From contig NZ_CP104002.1 in the NCBI RefSeq assembly GCF_029201565.1, forward strand, positions 823,001 through 887,000: 64,000 nt of DNA. Reading direction: 5' to 3'. This DNA comes from Devosia sp. SD17-2 (GTDB taxonomy: Bacteria > Pseudomonadota > Alphaproteobacteria > Rhizobiales > Devosiaceae). Positions 44,022 to 53,261 of the stretch are shown piece after piece. The position numbers and the translations under genes were made by a program. The notes beneath the pieces are model-generated. The model ran no database searches, was not told where the DNA came from, and saw nothing but the letters and a program-made list of their open reading frames with translations. The first letter of the stretch is position 1; the number at the start of each line of letters is the position of its first letter.

Positions 44022-44076
44022 AACCGGCGGAGTCGGGCTGCGTTATCCCTTCATCGAGAGAAATGGAGTGAGGACC

Positions 44077-44238
44077 ATGCCCAACAGCAAGCGAGATCGC
44101 GACCGCGTCGCCGGCCAGCAGGACCATGAGGTCGACTATGAGGCCGGCAAGACCGGCAGCAGCCGGGAAGCGGTGAAGGATGCGGTCAAGACCGCGGGAA
44201 ACAGCCGCAAGGCGGTGGAAAAGGAACTGGGCAAATGA
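44077..44238 (+). CDS. DUF3606-like small protein
   Basis: 53 residues, preceded by GGAGTGAGG. The sequence HEVDYEAGKTGSSREAVKDA followed by NSRKAVEKEL is the DUF3606 pattern: a short charged domain of two helices, very common in stress clusters of Hyphomicrobiales. The function is unknown. Its stop overlaps the next start (ATGA). Confidence 0.85.
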   Translation: MPNSKRDRDRVAGQQDHEVDYEAGKTGSSREAVKDAVKTAGNSRKAVEKELGK

Positions 44239-44453
44239 ACAAGCTCGGACTGCCCACCGGACCGGGAACCGCCGACAGGAACGACGTAGCCGACCCCCAT
44301 CCCACCGAGGAGGAGGATTATGACAAGATCCCCCATCCCGGTGGCGCCAACCCGCCAAAGGACAAGGGGATCGGCCCCAATTCCTATGCCCATGACGGCA
44401 AGGCTGCGCCTTTGTCGGACAGCAAAGGATCGGGCCCCGCCCGCGCCAAATAA
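44235..44453 (+). CDS. Small Pro/Gly/Asp-rich protein
   Basis: 72 residues, translationally coupled to the DUF3606 gene. It lacks hydrophobic segments and is rich in Pro, Gly, Asp and Lys (PHPTEEEDYDKIPHPGGA; DSKGSGPARAK), so it is probably disordered. A strong terminator follows 13 bases downstream. I recognise no family. Confidence 0.7.
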   Translation: MNKLGLPTGPGTADRNDVADPHPTEEEDYDKIPHPGGANPPKDKGIGPNSYAHDGKAAPLSDSKGSGPARAK

Positions 44454-44466
44454 GAGGCCAAACAAA

Positions 44467-44495
44467 AGCCCGAAGGGAAATCCTTCGGGCTTTTT
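44467..44495 (+). terminator. Rho-independent terminator
   Basis: AGCCCGAAGG and CCTTCGGGCT pair perfectly around GAAAT, followed by TTTT. It ends the stress operon, and its A-rich left side could also serve the convergent aldo/keto reductase. Confidence 0.92.
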
Positions 44496-44516
44496 GCTGC
44501 CGGGTAGTGGCGGCGC

Positions 44517-45356
44517 CTAGAAGAGGGAATTCATGGTCTCGGGGAAGCTGCCGGTCTTGCCGTTTTCGGGGTCATCGAGGCCGTCGATACGGCGTCGGTC
44601 CTCGTCGTCGAGCTCGAAGCCGAAGACATCGAAGTTCTCGGCGATGCGCTCCTCGTGGGTCGACTTGGGGATGACGATGAGGCCCTGGTCCAGTTCCCAG
44701 CGCAGGATGATCTGCGAGACGCTCTTGCCGTGCTTTTCGGCGATTTCGGCGATGGTCTCGTTGTCGAGAACAGCGCCGCTGCCGAGGGGGCTGTAGCACT
44801 CGATCTTGATGTCGTGCTGGTCGTGATAGCCGCGGATGTCGCGCTGCTGGTACTGCGGGTGCAGTTCGAGCTGGTTGATCACCGGCTTGACCCCGGTTTC
44901 GGCAACGACGCGGTCGATGTGGCTGGGCAGGAAGTTCGACACCCCGATGGAGCGGATGCGGCCCTGGTTTTTCAGCTCGACAAGGGCGCGCCAGGCGTCA
45001 GCGTATTTGTCCTGTTCGGGCACGGGCCAGTGGATGAGGAACATGTCGAGATAGTCGAGCCCCAGCTTTTCGGCGCTGAGGTCGAAGGCCTTTTTGGCTT
45101 CCTCGTAATCGTGGGCGCCATTGCGGAGTTTGGAGGTGATGAAGAGCTGGTCGCGCGGAATGCCGGACTCGGCTATGGCGCGTCCGACGCCTTCCTCGTT
45201 GTCGTAGCCCTCGGCAGTGTCGATCAGCCGATAGCCGGAGCGGAGGGCGGCGGCGACAGCCGGATGGGCTTCGTCATCGGGCACCTGCCATACGCCGAAG
45301 CCGAGCTGGGGAATGGAATTGCCGTCGTTGAGCGAAATCTGGGGGATGTTGGACAT
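44517..45356 (-). CDS. Aldo/keto reductase
   Basis: 279 residues of the AKR family, close to 2,5-diketo-D-gluconate reductases (DkgA/DkgB). The catalytic tetrad is visible: D in LIDTAEGYDNEE, Y in the same segment, K in FITSKLRNG, H in MFLIHWPVP. The NADPH-binding tail is VIPKSTHEERIAENFDVF. It would reduce aldehydes or keto sugars with NADPH. It stands beside stress genes, so aldehyde detoxification is the likely role. Confidence 0.92.
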   Translation of the reverse strand: MSNIPQISLNDGNSIPQLGFGVWQVPDDEAHPAVAAALRSGYRLIDTAEGYDNEEGVGRAIAESGIPRDQLFITSKLRNGAHDYEEAKKAFDLSAEKLGLDYLDMFLIHWPVPEQDKYADAWRALVELKNQGRIRSIGVSNFLPSHIDRVVAETGVKPVINQLELHPQYQQRDIRGYHDQHDIKIECYSPLGSGAVLDNETIAEIAEKHGKSVSQIILRWELDQGLIVIPKSTHEERIAENFDVFGFELDDEDRRRIDGLDDPENGKTGSFPETMNSLF

Positions 45357-45391
45357 GGCGTTTCTGGTCTCGTCAAAGGGAGTGTTGAAGG

Positions 45392-45679
45392 TCAGCTGGC
45401 GGCCGATGGGCGGTGCTGAACCGGTTTTTCGAGATCGCCGATCCGTGGCTCGACATGTTGGGGATCCTTTTGCGGATCGGGAACGGGCGCGTCGGCGAGG
45501 GGATCGTCAGCCTGCTGTTCTGCCAGGAGTTCGGCGGCCAATGTTTCAGCCTCGGCGTCCGTGTCGGCCACAAGCGCGGCGGCCGTGATGGCGCTGGTGC
45601 CGAATTCATCGGACAGAAAATGCGCCTCGGCTTTCTTGTCGAAGCCGGATGCGATTGGATCGCGGGGAAGGTTTTCCAT
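45392..45679 (-). CDS. Small acidic protein of unknown function
   Basis: 95 residues, preceded by AAGGAG. It is strongly acidic and Ala-rich (VADTDAEAETLAAELLAEQQ), with no cysteine or hydrophobic segment. A helical middle and a proline-rich end (PVPDPQKDPQHVEPRIG) suggest a partly disordered protein. I recognise no family. It may share a transcript with the aldo/keto reductase 35 bp downstream. Confidence 0.6.
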   Translation of the reverse strand: MENLPRDPIASGFDKKAEAHFLSDEFGTSAITAAALVADTDAEAETLAAELLAEQQADDPLADAPVPDPQKDPQHVEPRIGDLEKPVQHRPSAAS

Positions 45680-45761
45680 TGGAAACTCCTTGGAAAGCTG
45701 GTGGTCACCAACGATCCGTGGAGAGCTTGCGTTGCCTTGCGTCCGGCCCAGCTAACCCAGG

Positions 45762-46511
45762 TCAGCGACGCTCGCGGCTGAGATGGAGGTAGCGGTCGTC
45801 GAAGTCGGCGAGCCTGGCGAGAGCCGGCCAGTCGCGAATGGTGATGATGCCACCCTCCCAGGTGATCAGCTCGCGCTGGCGCAGCTCCTGGATCACGCGA
45901 TTTACGTGAACGGATGAGGTGCCGACGGCATCGGCCAGGGCCGTCTGGGTGACGGGAAAGCTGAAGCGGTAATCGCGGGCGAGACCGATGACTTCGAGCC
46001 GACGATAGATTTCGCAGAAGAGATGGGCGGCGCGCTGGGTGGCAGACAGAACGCCCAGGCCGACCAGCCATTCGCGGTGGGTGGCGCCATCAATCAGGGT
46101 CAGCAACCAGAACATGCGGGTCAGATGGGGAAAGCGCTCGGTCACCCTGACGAGGTTGTCATGCGGGAAGGTGATTGCATCGCAGGCGGTGAGCGCCCCG
46201 ACGGAATGGTCCATTTCCTTGAGCAGGAAGCTGTGCAGATCGACGAAGTCGCCGGGCAGATGGATGGCCATCAGCTGGCGTGCTCCGCCTGAGACGAGGC
46301 GATAGCGACAGGTAATGCCGCGGGTGAGCAGGATGCTGTTCATCGGGCGGTCGCCCTCGCGGACCAGATCTTCGCCCGGAGCAAACTGCAATCGATCGCG
46401 CCCCGCTTCCCGGATAGCCACTTGTTCGTCAGGGCCAAGTACATCGCGCAACCGGATCCGGTCAAAGAACGGCTTTAACTGCCGATCCGGCTCGGGAATA
46501 TCATCCGCCAT
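45762..46511 (-). CDS. Crp/Fnr-family transcriptional regulator
   Basis: 249 residues from the ATG after GGAGGGTTGGAGC; the open frame upstream is basic and not family-like. A cyclic-nucleotide-type sensor domain (about 25-150) is followed by a long helix and a C-terminal winged helix with TQTALADAVGTSSVHVNRVIQELR. The N-terminus lacks the four cysteines of oxygen-sensing FNR, so it is not an iron-sulfur sensor. Ligand and targets are unknown. Relatives in rhizobia are common near stress genes. Confidence 0.9.
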   Translation of the reverse strand: MADDIPEPDRQLKPFFDRIRLRDVLGPDEQVAIREAGRDRLQFAPGEDLVREGDRPMNSILLTRGITCRYRLVSGGARQLMAIHLPGDFVDLHSFLLKEMDHSVGALTACDAITFPHDNLVRVTERFPHLTRMFWLLTLIDGATHREWLVGLGVLSATQRAAHLFCEIYRRLEVIGLARDYRFSFPVTQTALADAVGTSSVHVNRVIQELRQRELITWEGGIITIRDWPALARLADFDDRYLHLSRERR

Positions 46512-46944
46512 GCTCCAACCCTCCAGACCTTGAGCATATGTCGGCTCCGCCCGCCGCACCATCATTGTTATGGCGCGGCGGGGGAGCCCAGAGGCAACGG
46601 GGGATCGCCGCGAACGGATGCGTCGGCCGAAAGATTTTTTTATGAGGCGCGACAAAGAGATGGATTAACAGCGCTGGCGCTGCAATAATTCGGGCGGAGG
46701 AGATGATCGGGTTTATACCCGGAATGTTAGGTCGGTGACCTTTTGCCACCTATCGCGTTGCGCCATGGTGGAGCCATGTTTTAATGGCCCAGCTGACGTG
46801 ATCATTTTTCCGTGCGCATCGTCGCGCATTGGGGAAAATTGCGTACAGCGCCCACAGAGGGCGTTAAGTCCATTATGATTTAGTCTAGAGCTTAACCGGT
46901 TTTAAGAGCTCAAAGCGTAGTTTATGGAAACAAAGGAGCTGACC
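46512..46944. other. Divergent intergenic region, no gene seen
   Basis: About 430 bases between the Crp/Fnr gene and a small exported protein. It becomes AT-rich toward 46860-46920. An imperfect palindrome built of GAGCTTAA and TTAAGAGCTC (46889-46912) sits close to the downstream gene. No coding frame or tRNA is seen. Confidence 0.5.
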
Positions 46945-47421
46945 ATGGCCCTGAAGCGTATTTTTGCGGCTCTTGCGATGGCCCTGACCGCGGCCTCTCC
47001 TTTTGGCGCGGTGGCCCAGGATGTGCCAGTCATCACCGTCTCCAGCGCAACCGAGACCGCCACATTCACCCGTGATGAACTCGAGGCCATGAATGTGGTC
47101 ACCGTCGAGACCACCACGCCCTGGAACGAGGGCGTCGTGACATTCGAGGGCGTGCTGTTCACCGACCTTCTGGCTGAGATCAATGCGGACGGGGAAACCA
47201 CGGTTGTCACCGCGCTGAACGACTATAGCGTCGACGTGCCCACCGCCGATTTCGCTGAGTTCGGCACGATCCTGGCATTCAAGCGCAACGGCGAATACAT
47301 GCCGGTTGATGATCAGGGCCCGTTCTTCGTCGTCTACCCATTTGACAGCAATCCGGTTCTGCAGGGGCAGCCCTACTACGGACGCGCTGTCTGGCAGGTC
47401 AAGGAAATCACCGTTCATTAG
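46945..47421 (+). CDS. Exported molybdopterin-oxidoreductase-fold protein without cysteine
   Basis: 158 residues from the ATG following AAGGAG by six bases. A signal peptide (LKRIFAALAMALTAASPFGAVA, cut before QDVPVI) leads to a sulfite-oxidase-like fold: FEGVLFTDLLAEI, TVVTALNDYSVDVP and YYGRAVWQVKEITV. There is no cysteine in the protein, so the residue that binds molybdenum in true sulfite oxidases is missing. It is therefore more likely a binding or sensory protein. A GGDEF-EAL gene follows 53 bp downstream. Confidence 0.8.
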   Translation: MALKRIFAALAMALTAASPFGAVAQDVPVITVSSATETATFTRDELEAMNVVTVETTTPWNEGVVTFEGVLFTDLLAEINADGETTVVTALNDYSVDVPTADFAEFGTILAFKRNGEYMPVDDQGPFFVVYPFDSNPVLQGQPYYGRAVWQVKEITVH

Positions 47422-47474
47422 CCCGTCGGTCCCAATATGGCCGACGACCTAGATATGGAAATAGCGTCTTAAAC

Positions 47475-49784
47475 ATGCGGTTCTTGCGCACAGCGCTGAC
47501 CATTGTGATCCTGGGCTTCATTGCCTCGGCCATCTACATCTCCGTCCTGACTTTCCAACGCCAGGTCGCCCTGGAGAGCGTTGGTCTGAACAATGTGACC
47601 TGGATGGTGGCGCAGGCCCCCAGCGAGTTCGCCCGGCTCGAGCAAAGGGTGAGTTCCTACGCGGTGGGGGATGGCAGGACCGACGAGGCCGAGGTTCGGC
47701 TGCGTTTCGACATTGTGGTCAACCGGCTCAAGACGCTGCGCGCCAGTGCGGTCGAGGAATTCTCCAACTCTGATACGCGCATCGTCGCTATCCTCAATGA
47801 TCTGGAGGTGGCGCTCGAGGCAACGCGGCCGCTCCTTGCACAGCTCAGCGAGCCGGGCACACCGGCCAAGATCCTCAGCATTCTCGAGCCGATCTATCCC
47901 AAGCTGGCGCGGCTTTCGACAGATGCGAATGTCTGGAACATTGCCCGCATCAAGGCGGATCGAGAGGGCCTGTTCCAGCTGCAGTGGGCCTCGTCCTATA
48001 TCTCGGCAGGCTTGATCGCCTGCGGTCTGTCGCTGATTGCGCTGCTTTTGGTGCATAACAGGCTGCTGGCGCGGGCGCAGACCGTGTTGCAGCAAAAAGA
48101 GCGCACTCTGGCGCTGCAGAATGCCCGCTTTGACGCGGCGCTCGAAGCCATGTCGCCGGGGCTCTGCCTGCTCGATGCCGATGAGCGCGTCATCGTCTAT
48201 AATCAGCGCTTCCTAACCATCTTCGGATTTGACGGCCGGAGCCAGATCGAGGGCCGACGCCTCGCCGATCTCATTTCCACCGACATGCTGCCGGACAGTG
48301 CCTCGGGCGATGACCGGGAGCTGGGGGACACAGACGATATCGCGCTGCTCAACGACCATGCCTATCACCTCGACAATGGCACGGTGCTGATGGTGACGCG
48401 CGAGCCGACGGGCGAAGGCGGCTGGGTCTATACGTTCGAAGACGTGACCGAGCGGCACAAGGCGCAGGATCGCGTGGTGCACATGGCCCACCACGATGCG
48501 CTGACCGGCATGCCGAACCGCATGCGCTTCTGGGACTGCATCAACCAGGCCCTGCGCAGGACCGGCGCCCAGGACAAGCCCTTTGCCGTGCTCTATCTCG
48601 ACCTCGATCGCTTCAAGGAGGTCAACGACACGCTGGGCCATCCCGTGGGCGATGCCTTGTTGCGCCAGGTCTCGGAACGCCTGCGCAAGGCTGCGGGCGG
48701 GGATATGGTGGGGCGTTTGGGCGGCGACGAATTCGCCGTGCTGCACCATTGCACCGACCGGACATTCGAGAGTGCGCGGGATCTGGCCGAGGGGCTGATC
48801 GCAGCGGTCGGGCGGACCTACCACATCGATGGCAATGAAATCGTGGTCAGCACCAGCGTCGGTATTGCCCTGTCGTCCGGCGCGTCGATGGATGCGGACG
48901 AGCTGATGAAGAATGCCGACCTGGCGCTCTACCAGGCCAAGGCGGATGGGCCGGCCGCCTATCGGTTCTTCTCGCCGCAGATGGAAGAAAAACTGCAGCA
49001 TCGCCGCAACCTCGAAGCGGATCTGCGACAGGGCCTGAAGCTGGGGCAGTTCGAGCTTTATTTCCAGCCTCTGATCAGCCTTGAGACCGGCGCCATCGTC
49101 TTGGGGGAGGCGCTGATGCGCTGGCGCCACCCGGACAAGGGCATGATCTCGCCGGCAGAGTTCATTCCGCTCGCCGAGGAGACGGGGATGATCGGCGCGC
49201 TGGGCCACTGGGCGCTGCAGCAGGCGTGCGAGCATGCGCTGCACTGGCCGGACAGCGTGCGGCTCTCGGTCAATCTCTCGCCCGTCCAGTTCCGCGACGA
49301 GGGATTGGTCGATGGAGTCAAGGACGTTCTGGAAAACACCGCCCTGGACCCAAAGCGGCTCGAACTCGAGATCACCGAATCCGTCCTGCTGCAGAACAAT
49401 GCCGCCAATTTCAACGCGCTGCATCGTCTGCGCGGTCTCGGCCTGACCATCGCGCTCGACGACTTCGGCACGGGGTATTCCTCGCTGAGCTATCTGCAGC
49501 GCTTCCCCTTCGACAAGATCAAGATCGACCAGAGTTTTGTGCGCGATCTGGGGACGCGTCCGGACAGTTCGGCCATCATTCAATCCATCGCCACGCTGGG
49601 GCGCAATCTGCGCATGCAGACCACGGCCGAAGGCGTGGAAACGAAGGAACAGCTCGACATCATCACCGAGGCGGGATGTACCCAGGCTCAGGGCTATTAT
49701 TTCAGCCCACCGGTGCCCGAGGTGAAGTTCCGGGCCATGTTGAGCGAAAAATCCATCGCCAAAGACGGTGTGCACGTCGCCTGA
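47475..49784 (+). CDS. GGDEF-EAL c-di-GMP protein with periplasmic sensor
   Basis: 769 residues. Two membrane helices (about 5-27 and 175-195) enclose a helical periplasmic region. A PAS-like domain (about 215-320) is followed by GGDEF (about 335-495) and EAL (about 510-760). The cyclase motif RLGGDEFAVL is intact; the RxxD product-inhibition site is absent. The phosphodiesterase motifs GEALMRW, ELEITESVL and DDFGTGYSSLSYL are intact. Both making and breaking c-di-GMP are possible. The periplasmic region may read the state of the exported protein encoded just upstream. Confidence 0.93.
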   Translation: MRFLRTALTIVILGFIASAIYISVLTFQRQVALESVGLNNVTWMVAQAPSEFARLEQRVSSYAVGDGRTDEAEVRLRFDIVVNRLKTLRASAVEEFSNSDTRIVAILNDLEVALEATRPLLAQLSEPGTPAKILSILEPIYPKLARLSTDANVWNIARIKADREGLFQLQWASSYISAGLIACGLSLIALLLVHNRLLARAQTVLQQKERTLALQNARFDAALEAMSPGLCLLDADERVIVYNQRFLTIFGFDGRSQIEGRRLADLISTDMLPDSASGDDRELGDTDDIALLNDHAYHLDNGTVLMVTREPTGEGGWVYTFEDVTERHKAQDRVVHMAHHDALTGMPNRMRFWDCINQALRRTGAQDKPFAVLYLDLDRFKEVNDTLGHPVGDALLRQVSERLRKAAGGDMVGRLGGDEFAVLHHCTDRTFESARDLAEGLIAAVGRTYHIDGNEIVVSTSVGIALSSGASMDADELMKNADLALYQAKADGPAAYRFFSPQMEEKLQHRRNLEADLRQGLKLGQFELYFQPLISLETGAIVLGEALMRWRHPDKGMISPAEFIPLAEETGMIGALGHWALQQACEHALHWPDSVRLSVNLSPVQFRDEGLVDGVKDVLENTALDPKRLELEITESVLLQNNAANFNALHRLRGLGLTIALDDFGTGYSSLSYLQRFPFDKIKIDQSFVRDLGTRPDSSAIIQSIATLGRNLRMQTTAEGVETKEQLDIITEAGCTQAQGYYFSPPVPEVKFRAMLSEKSIAKDGVHVA

Positions 49785-50090
49785 TGCCTGTTGGCGCTGA
49801 CGGCTGCGGTCGAGGATTAACGGAGGCGCTCTGAGCGTCGCTGCGCCATCATTTTCTCATAAGTTGTGGATTTACCCGCACCTAGGGGCGGCTGTTTTCG
49901 TTCGCGCGCATTAGTGACGCGTTTGTCCGTCAAATTTGGGTTAATTTCAGATTACGGGGAAGTGATTATCAAGCAGATTAAATGGTTACTTCTGGTGTAA
50001 CCCTGTGGAATCTATCTACACCGGCGTGATTTGCTATCTTAATGTCTCAAATTGATGCTGCTCCACCGACTGAATTATTGGAGCATTGGA
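49785..50090. other. Intergenic region with leader-like inverted repeat
   Basis: About 300 bases without a gene. It turns AT-rich from 49930. GGTGTA (49995-50000) and TACACC (50018-50023) flank 17 bases near the start of the DUF4214 gene and could be an operator or hairpin. Confidence 0.45.
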
Positions 50091-51251
50091 ATGAGCATTC
50101 TTGGATTTCTCGATCTGGAAAAGACGCTGTCCAGTATCCTTGGTGGTGGTACGGGCGGCAGTGCCGGCGGCGGGACGGGAGGCGGGACGAGTGGGACCGG
50201 AACCGGCGTGGGTCTTGGTGGTGGTGTGCTTTCACCAGTATCGAACCTGATCAGCAATATTACCGGGTCCGGCACGGACGGGTTGCTCGGCGGTGTGCTC
50301 GACCTTGGCCTGCTCAATGACAAGGGTGTGGTCCAGCTGACGGTGCTGGGCAATGATCTCATCGTCCTGCCCAATAATGGCGGTATCATCCACTCCGATC
50401 TGCTGGGGCCGGGTGGGCTTGGCGGCGGAGGTTTGGGCGGGCTGACCCAGATCATCGAGCTGGAGGGCCTGCTGAGCGACGCGGGCCTGCTCAATCTGAC
50501 GGGCCTGCTGGACAATGGCGTGCTGTCGCTGGGTGGGCTCCTGGGCGAAGTGCTCAAGCTCTTGAGCCCGACCGGAACGATCGACCCGGATGATCCGATC
50601 GACCCGGATGGCGAGGTCGACCCCGATGCCTTCGAGCATCAGCTTATCGGCACGAGCGGCCGGGATATTTTCACCATTCCGACCAAATCCACCTATGTAG
50701 ATGGATTGGGCGATATCGACATCGCCAATTTTGCCCGCAGCGCCGAAGGCATGGGCTTTGCCGTGGGGCGCAACGGCGTGGTGTTTGCCGATGGGGAGAC
50801 CGTGTTCTTCATGCGCGACGTGGAGCGCGTGAGCTTTCTTGAAGGCACGCTGCTGCTCGATACCGGCGCGGGCGAAAACGCCGGCATGGCCTATCGCATC
50901 TATCAGGCGGCATTCAACCGCACGCCCGATGTGGATGGGCTGGCCTATTGGCTGGCAACACTCGACAGCGGAGCGGCAAGCCTGTCGGCAATCGCCAATC
51001 ACTTCATCCATTCGCCCGAGTTCATCATGACCTTTGGGACGCCGGAGACGGTGACCAACGCCCGCTTTGTCGAACTGATGTACAGCCATACGCTGGGGCG
51101 CGCCTTTGACCGGGCGGGGCTCGACTTCTGGGCGGAGCGGCTCAATTCCGAGGCCTTCAGCCGTGCGGATGTGCTGGCGCAATTCACCGAGAGCCCGGAA
51201 AACCAGCAGCGCGTGGCCGAGCAGATCGACAACGGGATCTGGCTGGCCTGA
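50091..51251 (+). CDS. Glycine-rich DUF4214 protein, probably secreted
   Basis: 386 residues from the ATG after TTGGAGC. Residues 15-60 are Gly/Thr-rich (GGGTGGSAGGGTGGGT). Residues 70-180 are Leu/Gly repeats (LLGGVLDLGLLNDKG). An acidic repeat of DPDDPIDPD type is followed by a domain opening LIGTSGRDIF and two DUF4214 units (AYRIYQAAFNRTPDVDGLAY; ALG-like HTLGRAFDRAGLDFWAE). There is no N-terminal signal peptide. DUF4214 is common in type I secreted and surface-layer proteins, so export by a C-terminal signal is plausible but not shown. Confidence 0.8.
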   Translation: MSILGFLDLEKTLSSILGGGTGGSAGGGTGGGTSGTGTGVGLGGGVLSPVSNLISNITGSGTDGLLGGVLDLGLLNDKGVVQLTVLGNDLIVLPNNGGIIHSDLLGPGGLGGGGLGGLTQIIELEGLLSDAGLLNLTGLLDNGVLSLGGLLGEVLKLLSPTGTIDPDDPIDPDGEVDPDAFEHQLIGTSGRDIFTIPTKSTYVDGLGDIDIANFARSAEGMGFAVGRNGVVFADGETVFFMRDVERVSFLEGTLLLDTGAGENAGMAYRIYQAAFNRTPDVDGLAYWLATLDSGAASLSAIANHFIHSPEFIMTFGTPETVTNARFVELMYSHTLGRAFDRAGLDFWAERLNSEAFSRADVLAQFTESPENQQRVAEQIDNGIWLA

Positions 51252-51404
51252 GGCGTTCCGGCCCGCCAGGCGGGCTCGCCTGAAAACAGGCTCATCACGG
51301 GGTGCGACCTGATCGCTCGAATTGTCACCTTGTGATGGGCGGCGGCTATCGGTATTTCATAGCTCCTGTCAGCCGCAATTCGCGAACAGAGAGCACCCCC
51401 AGCA

Positions 51405-52328
51405 ATGGTCCCACAGTTTCTCGTCACCCATTCTGGCGGCTTTCACGCCGATGAACTGCTTTCCAGTGTTATCCTGACGAGGCTGTTCCCCGAGGCCAAG
51501 ATTGTGCGCAGCCGCTCTCCGGAGTGGATCACGCCGGCGGAAGACCGCATTATTTATGACGTGGGCGGGGCCTATGATCCCGAGGCGCGGATTTTCGATC
51601 ACCACCAGCGCGGGGCACCGCTGCGGGATGATGGGCAGCCCTATAGCTCGTTCGGTTTGATCTGGAAGCATTTTGGCGCCGATTATCTGGTCGCGCAGGG
51701 TATTCCGGCAGATCGCGTCGGCGATGTGCATGCCAAGTTCGACAAGAGCTTCGTGCTGCCGGTCGATCTCGTGGACAATGGCGCTTATGACGCGACCGGG
51801 CCGCTGGCCGGGCTGACGCTGACGGCGCTGCTCGAAACGCTCAAGCCCGCCTTTGACCAGAATTCGCCCGAGGCGGAAGCGCAGGCGTTCCATAACGCGA
51901 TGGGCATTGCCCGCGCCTTCGTCGAAGCCGCTATCGGCAAGCATGCGGCAAAGCTGCGGGCCGAGGCTGTGGTGATGGGTGCCATTGCGGCGGCCGGGCC
52001 GAACCGGGTGCTGGAGCTGCCCATGGGCATGCCGTTCCGGCCGGCGATCGTGAAGGCCGGGGCCGAGCACCTGCTGTTCGTGGTTCATCCGCGCGATAAG
52101 GACTGGTGCCTGACCGGTATTCGCCGGGGCGACGAGGGTTTTGAGCTACGCGCCGATCTGCCGGTAGCCTGGGCGGGGCTGACCAATGAGGCGCTGGAAG
52201 CCGCGAGCGGGGTGGCGGGCGCGAGCTTCTGCCATAATGGCCGGTTCATCGCGGCGGCCAAGACGCGCGAAGCGGCGCTGGCCATGGCCGAGATTGCCGT
52301 GCGCGAGGCGCTGGCAGAGGCGCAGTAA
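51405..52328 (+). CDS. MYG1-family protein (UPF0160)
   Basis: 307 residues. The N-terminal motif THSGGFHADELLSSVIL and the later YDVGGAYDPEARIFDHHQRG mark the MYG1 family, a DHH-like fold with conserved metal-binding His and Asp. Eukaryotic MYG1 is a 3'-5' RNA exonuclease; the bacterial role is unproven. It precedes the SDR gene by 27 bases on the same strand. Confidence 0.88.
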   Translation: MVPQFLVTHSGGFHADELLSSVILTRLFPEAKIVRSRSPEWITPAEDRIIYDVGGAYDPEARIFDHHQRGAPLRDDGQPYSSFGLIWKHFGADYLVAQGIPADRVGDVHAKFDKSFVLPVDLVDNGAYDATGPLAGLTLTALLETLKPAFDQNSPEAEAQAFHNAMGIARAFVEAAIGKHAAKLRAEAVVMGAIAAAGPNRVLELPMGMPFRPAIVKAGAEHLLFVVHPRDKDWCLTGIRRGDEGFELRADLPVAWAGLTNEALEAASGVAGASFCHNGRFIAAAKTREAALAMAEIAVREALAEAQ

Positions 52329-52355
52329 GCGGTTTTGAAGCGGGGGCGCTGAAGC

Positions 52356-53126
52356 ATGTTTGGGCCGAAATTGTTTGACCTCACCGGCAGGAATGCGCTG
52401 GTGACCGGGGGCACGCGTGGGCTCGGACAGGCCATTGCACTGGCGCTGGGCAAGATGGGGGCGTCGGTCTGCGTCACCGGGCGGACCCAGGACGGGATCG
52501 ATGCGGCGCTGAAGGCGCTCCCGGCCGAAGGCGTTAACGCCCGTGGGCTGGTGCTGGACGTGTGCGATGTGGCGGCGAGCCAGACGGCGCTGGCGGGGCT
52601 TGATGCAGACTGGCCTATCAATATCCTCGTCAACAATGCCGGCTTTGAAAATGTCGCGCCGTCGCTCGATGTCGATGAAGCGGTGTGGGACGCGATCGTC
52701 GACACCAATCTGAAGGGCAGTTTTTTCTGCGCGCAGGCGGTGGCGCGGGGCATGGCGGAACGGGGCCGGGGCGGGGCGATCATCAATCTCTGCTCGCTGA
52801 CCTCTTATGTCGGTATACCGACCGCCGTGCCCTATGGCGCGTCGAAGAGCGGGCTCCTGGGCATGACACGGGCATTGTCAGCCGAATGGGCGGGCAAGGG
52901 CATCCGCGTCAATGCCATCGCGCCGGGCTATTTCCGCACCGACATGACCGAGGGTTTTTACGCTGACGAGGCCTGGGCCACTGGTATGCTGGCGAAAATT
53001 CCGCAGGGCAGGTTCGGTTCGATGGACGATGTGGGTGGGGCAGTGGTGTTCCTCGCCAGCGACGCCTCCGCCTATATCACCGGCCAGTGCCTGCCGATCG
53101 ACGGCGGATACCTCGCCTCGATATAG
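52356..53126 (+). CDS. Short-chain dehydrogenase/reductase
   Basis: 256 residues. The nucleotide motif is TGGTRGLGQAIALALG, followed by NNAGFEN. The catalytic Ser lies in CSLTSYVG, and Tyr and Lys are in YGASKSGLLGMT. The end motif ITGQCLPIDGGYLASI completes a classical SDR like gluconate 5-dehydrogenase. The substrate is probably a polyol or sugar acid. It lies before a PotABCD-type importer and two more dehydrogenases. Confidence 0.9.
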   Translation: MFGPKLFDLTGRNALVTGGTRGLGQAIALALGKMGASVCVTGRTQDGIDAALKALPAEGVNARGLVLDVCDVAASQTALAGLDADWPINILVNNAGFENVAPSLDVDEAVWDAIVDTNLKGSFFCAQAVARGMAERGRGGAIINLCSLTSYVGIPTAVPYGASKSGLLGMTRALSAEWAGKGIRVNAIAPGYFRTDMTEGFYADEAWATGMLAKIPQGRFGSMDDVGGAVVFLASDASAYITGQCLPIDGGYLASI

Positions 53127-53261
53127 TGCTAAAGGCGTAGGCGGGCCGGGAGTTTTGCAAAAACGAACGGGATGGCCCTGTCATGGTCTGGACATGGAAG
53201 GTCATCTCGTTCTTATAACGCGACAGAGCCGAGACGTGCCTGAGCGAAGAGGTGCCTGCCG

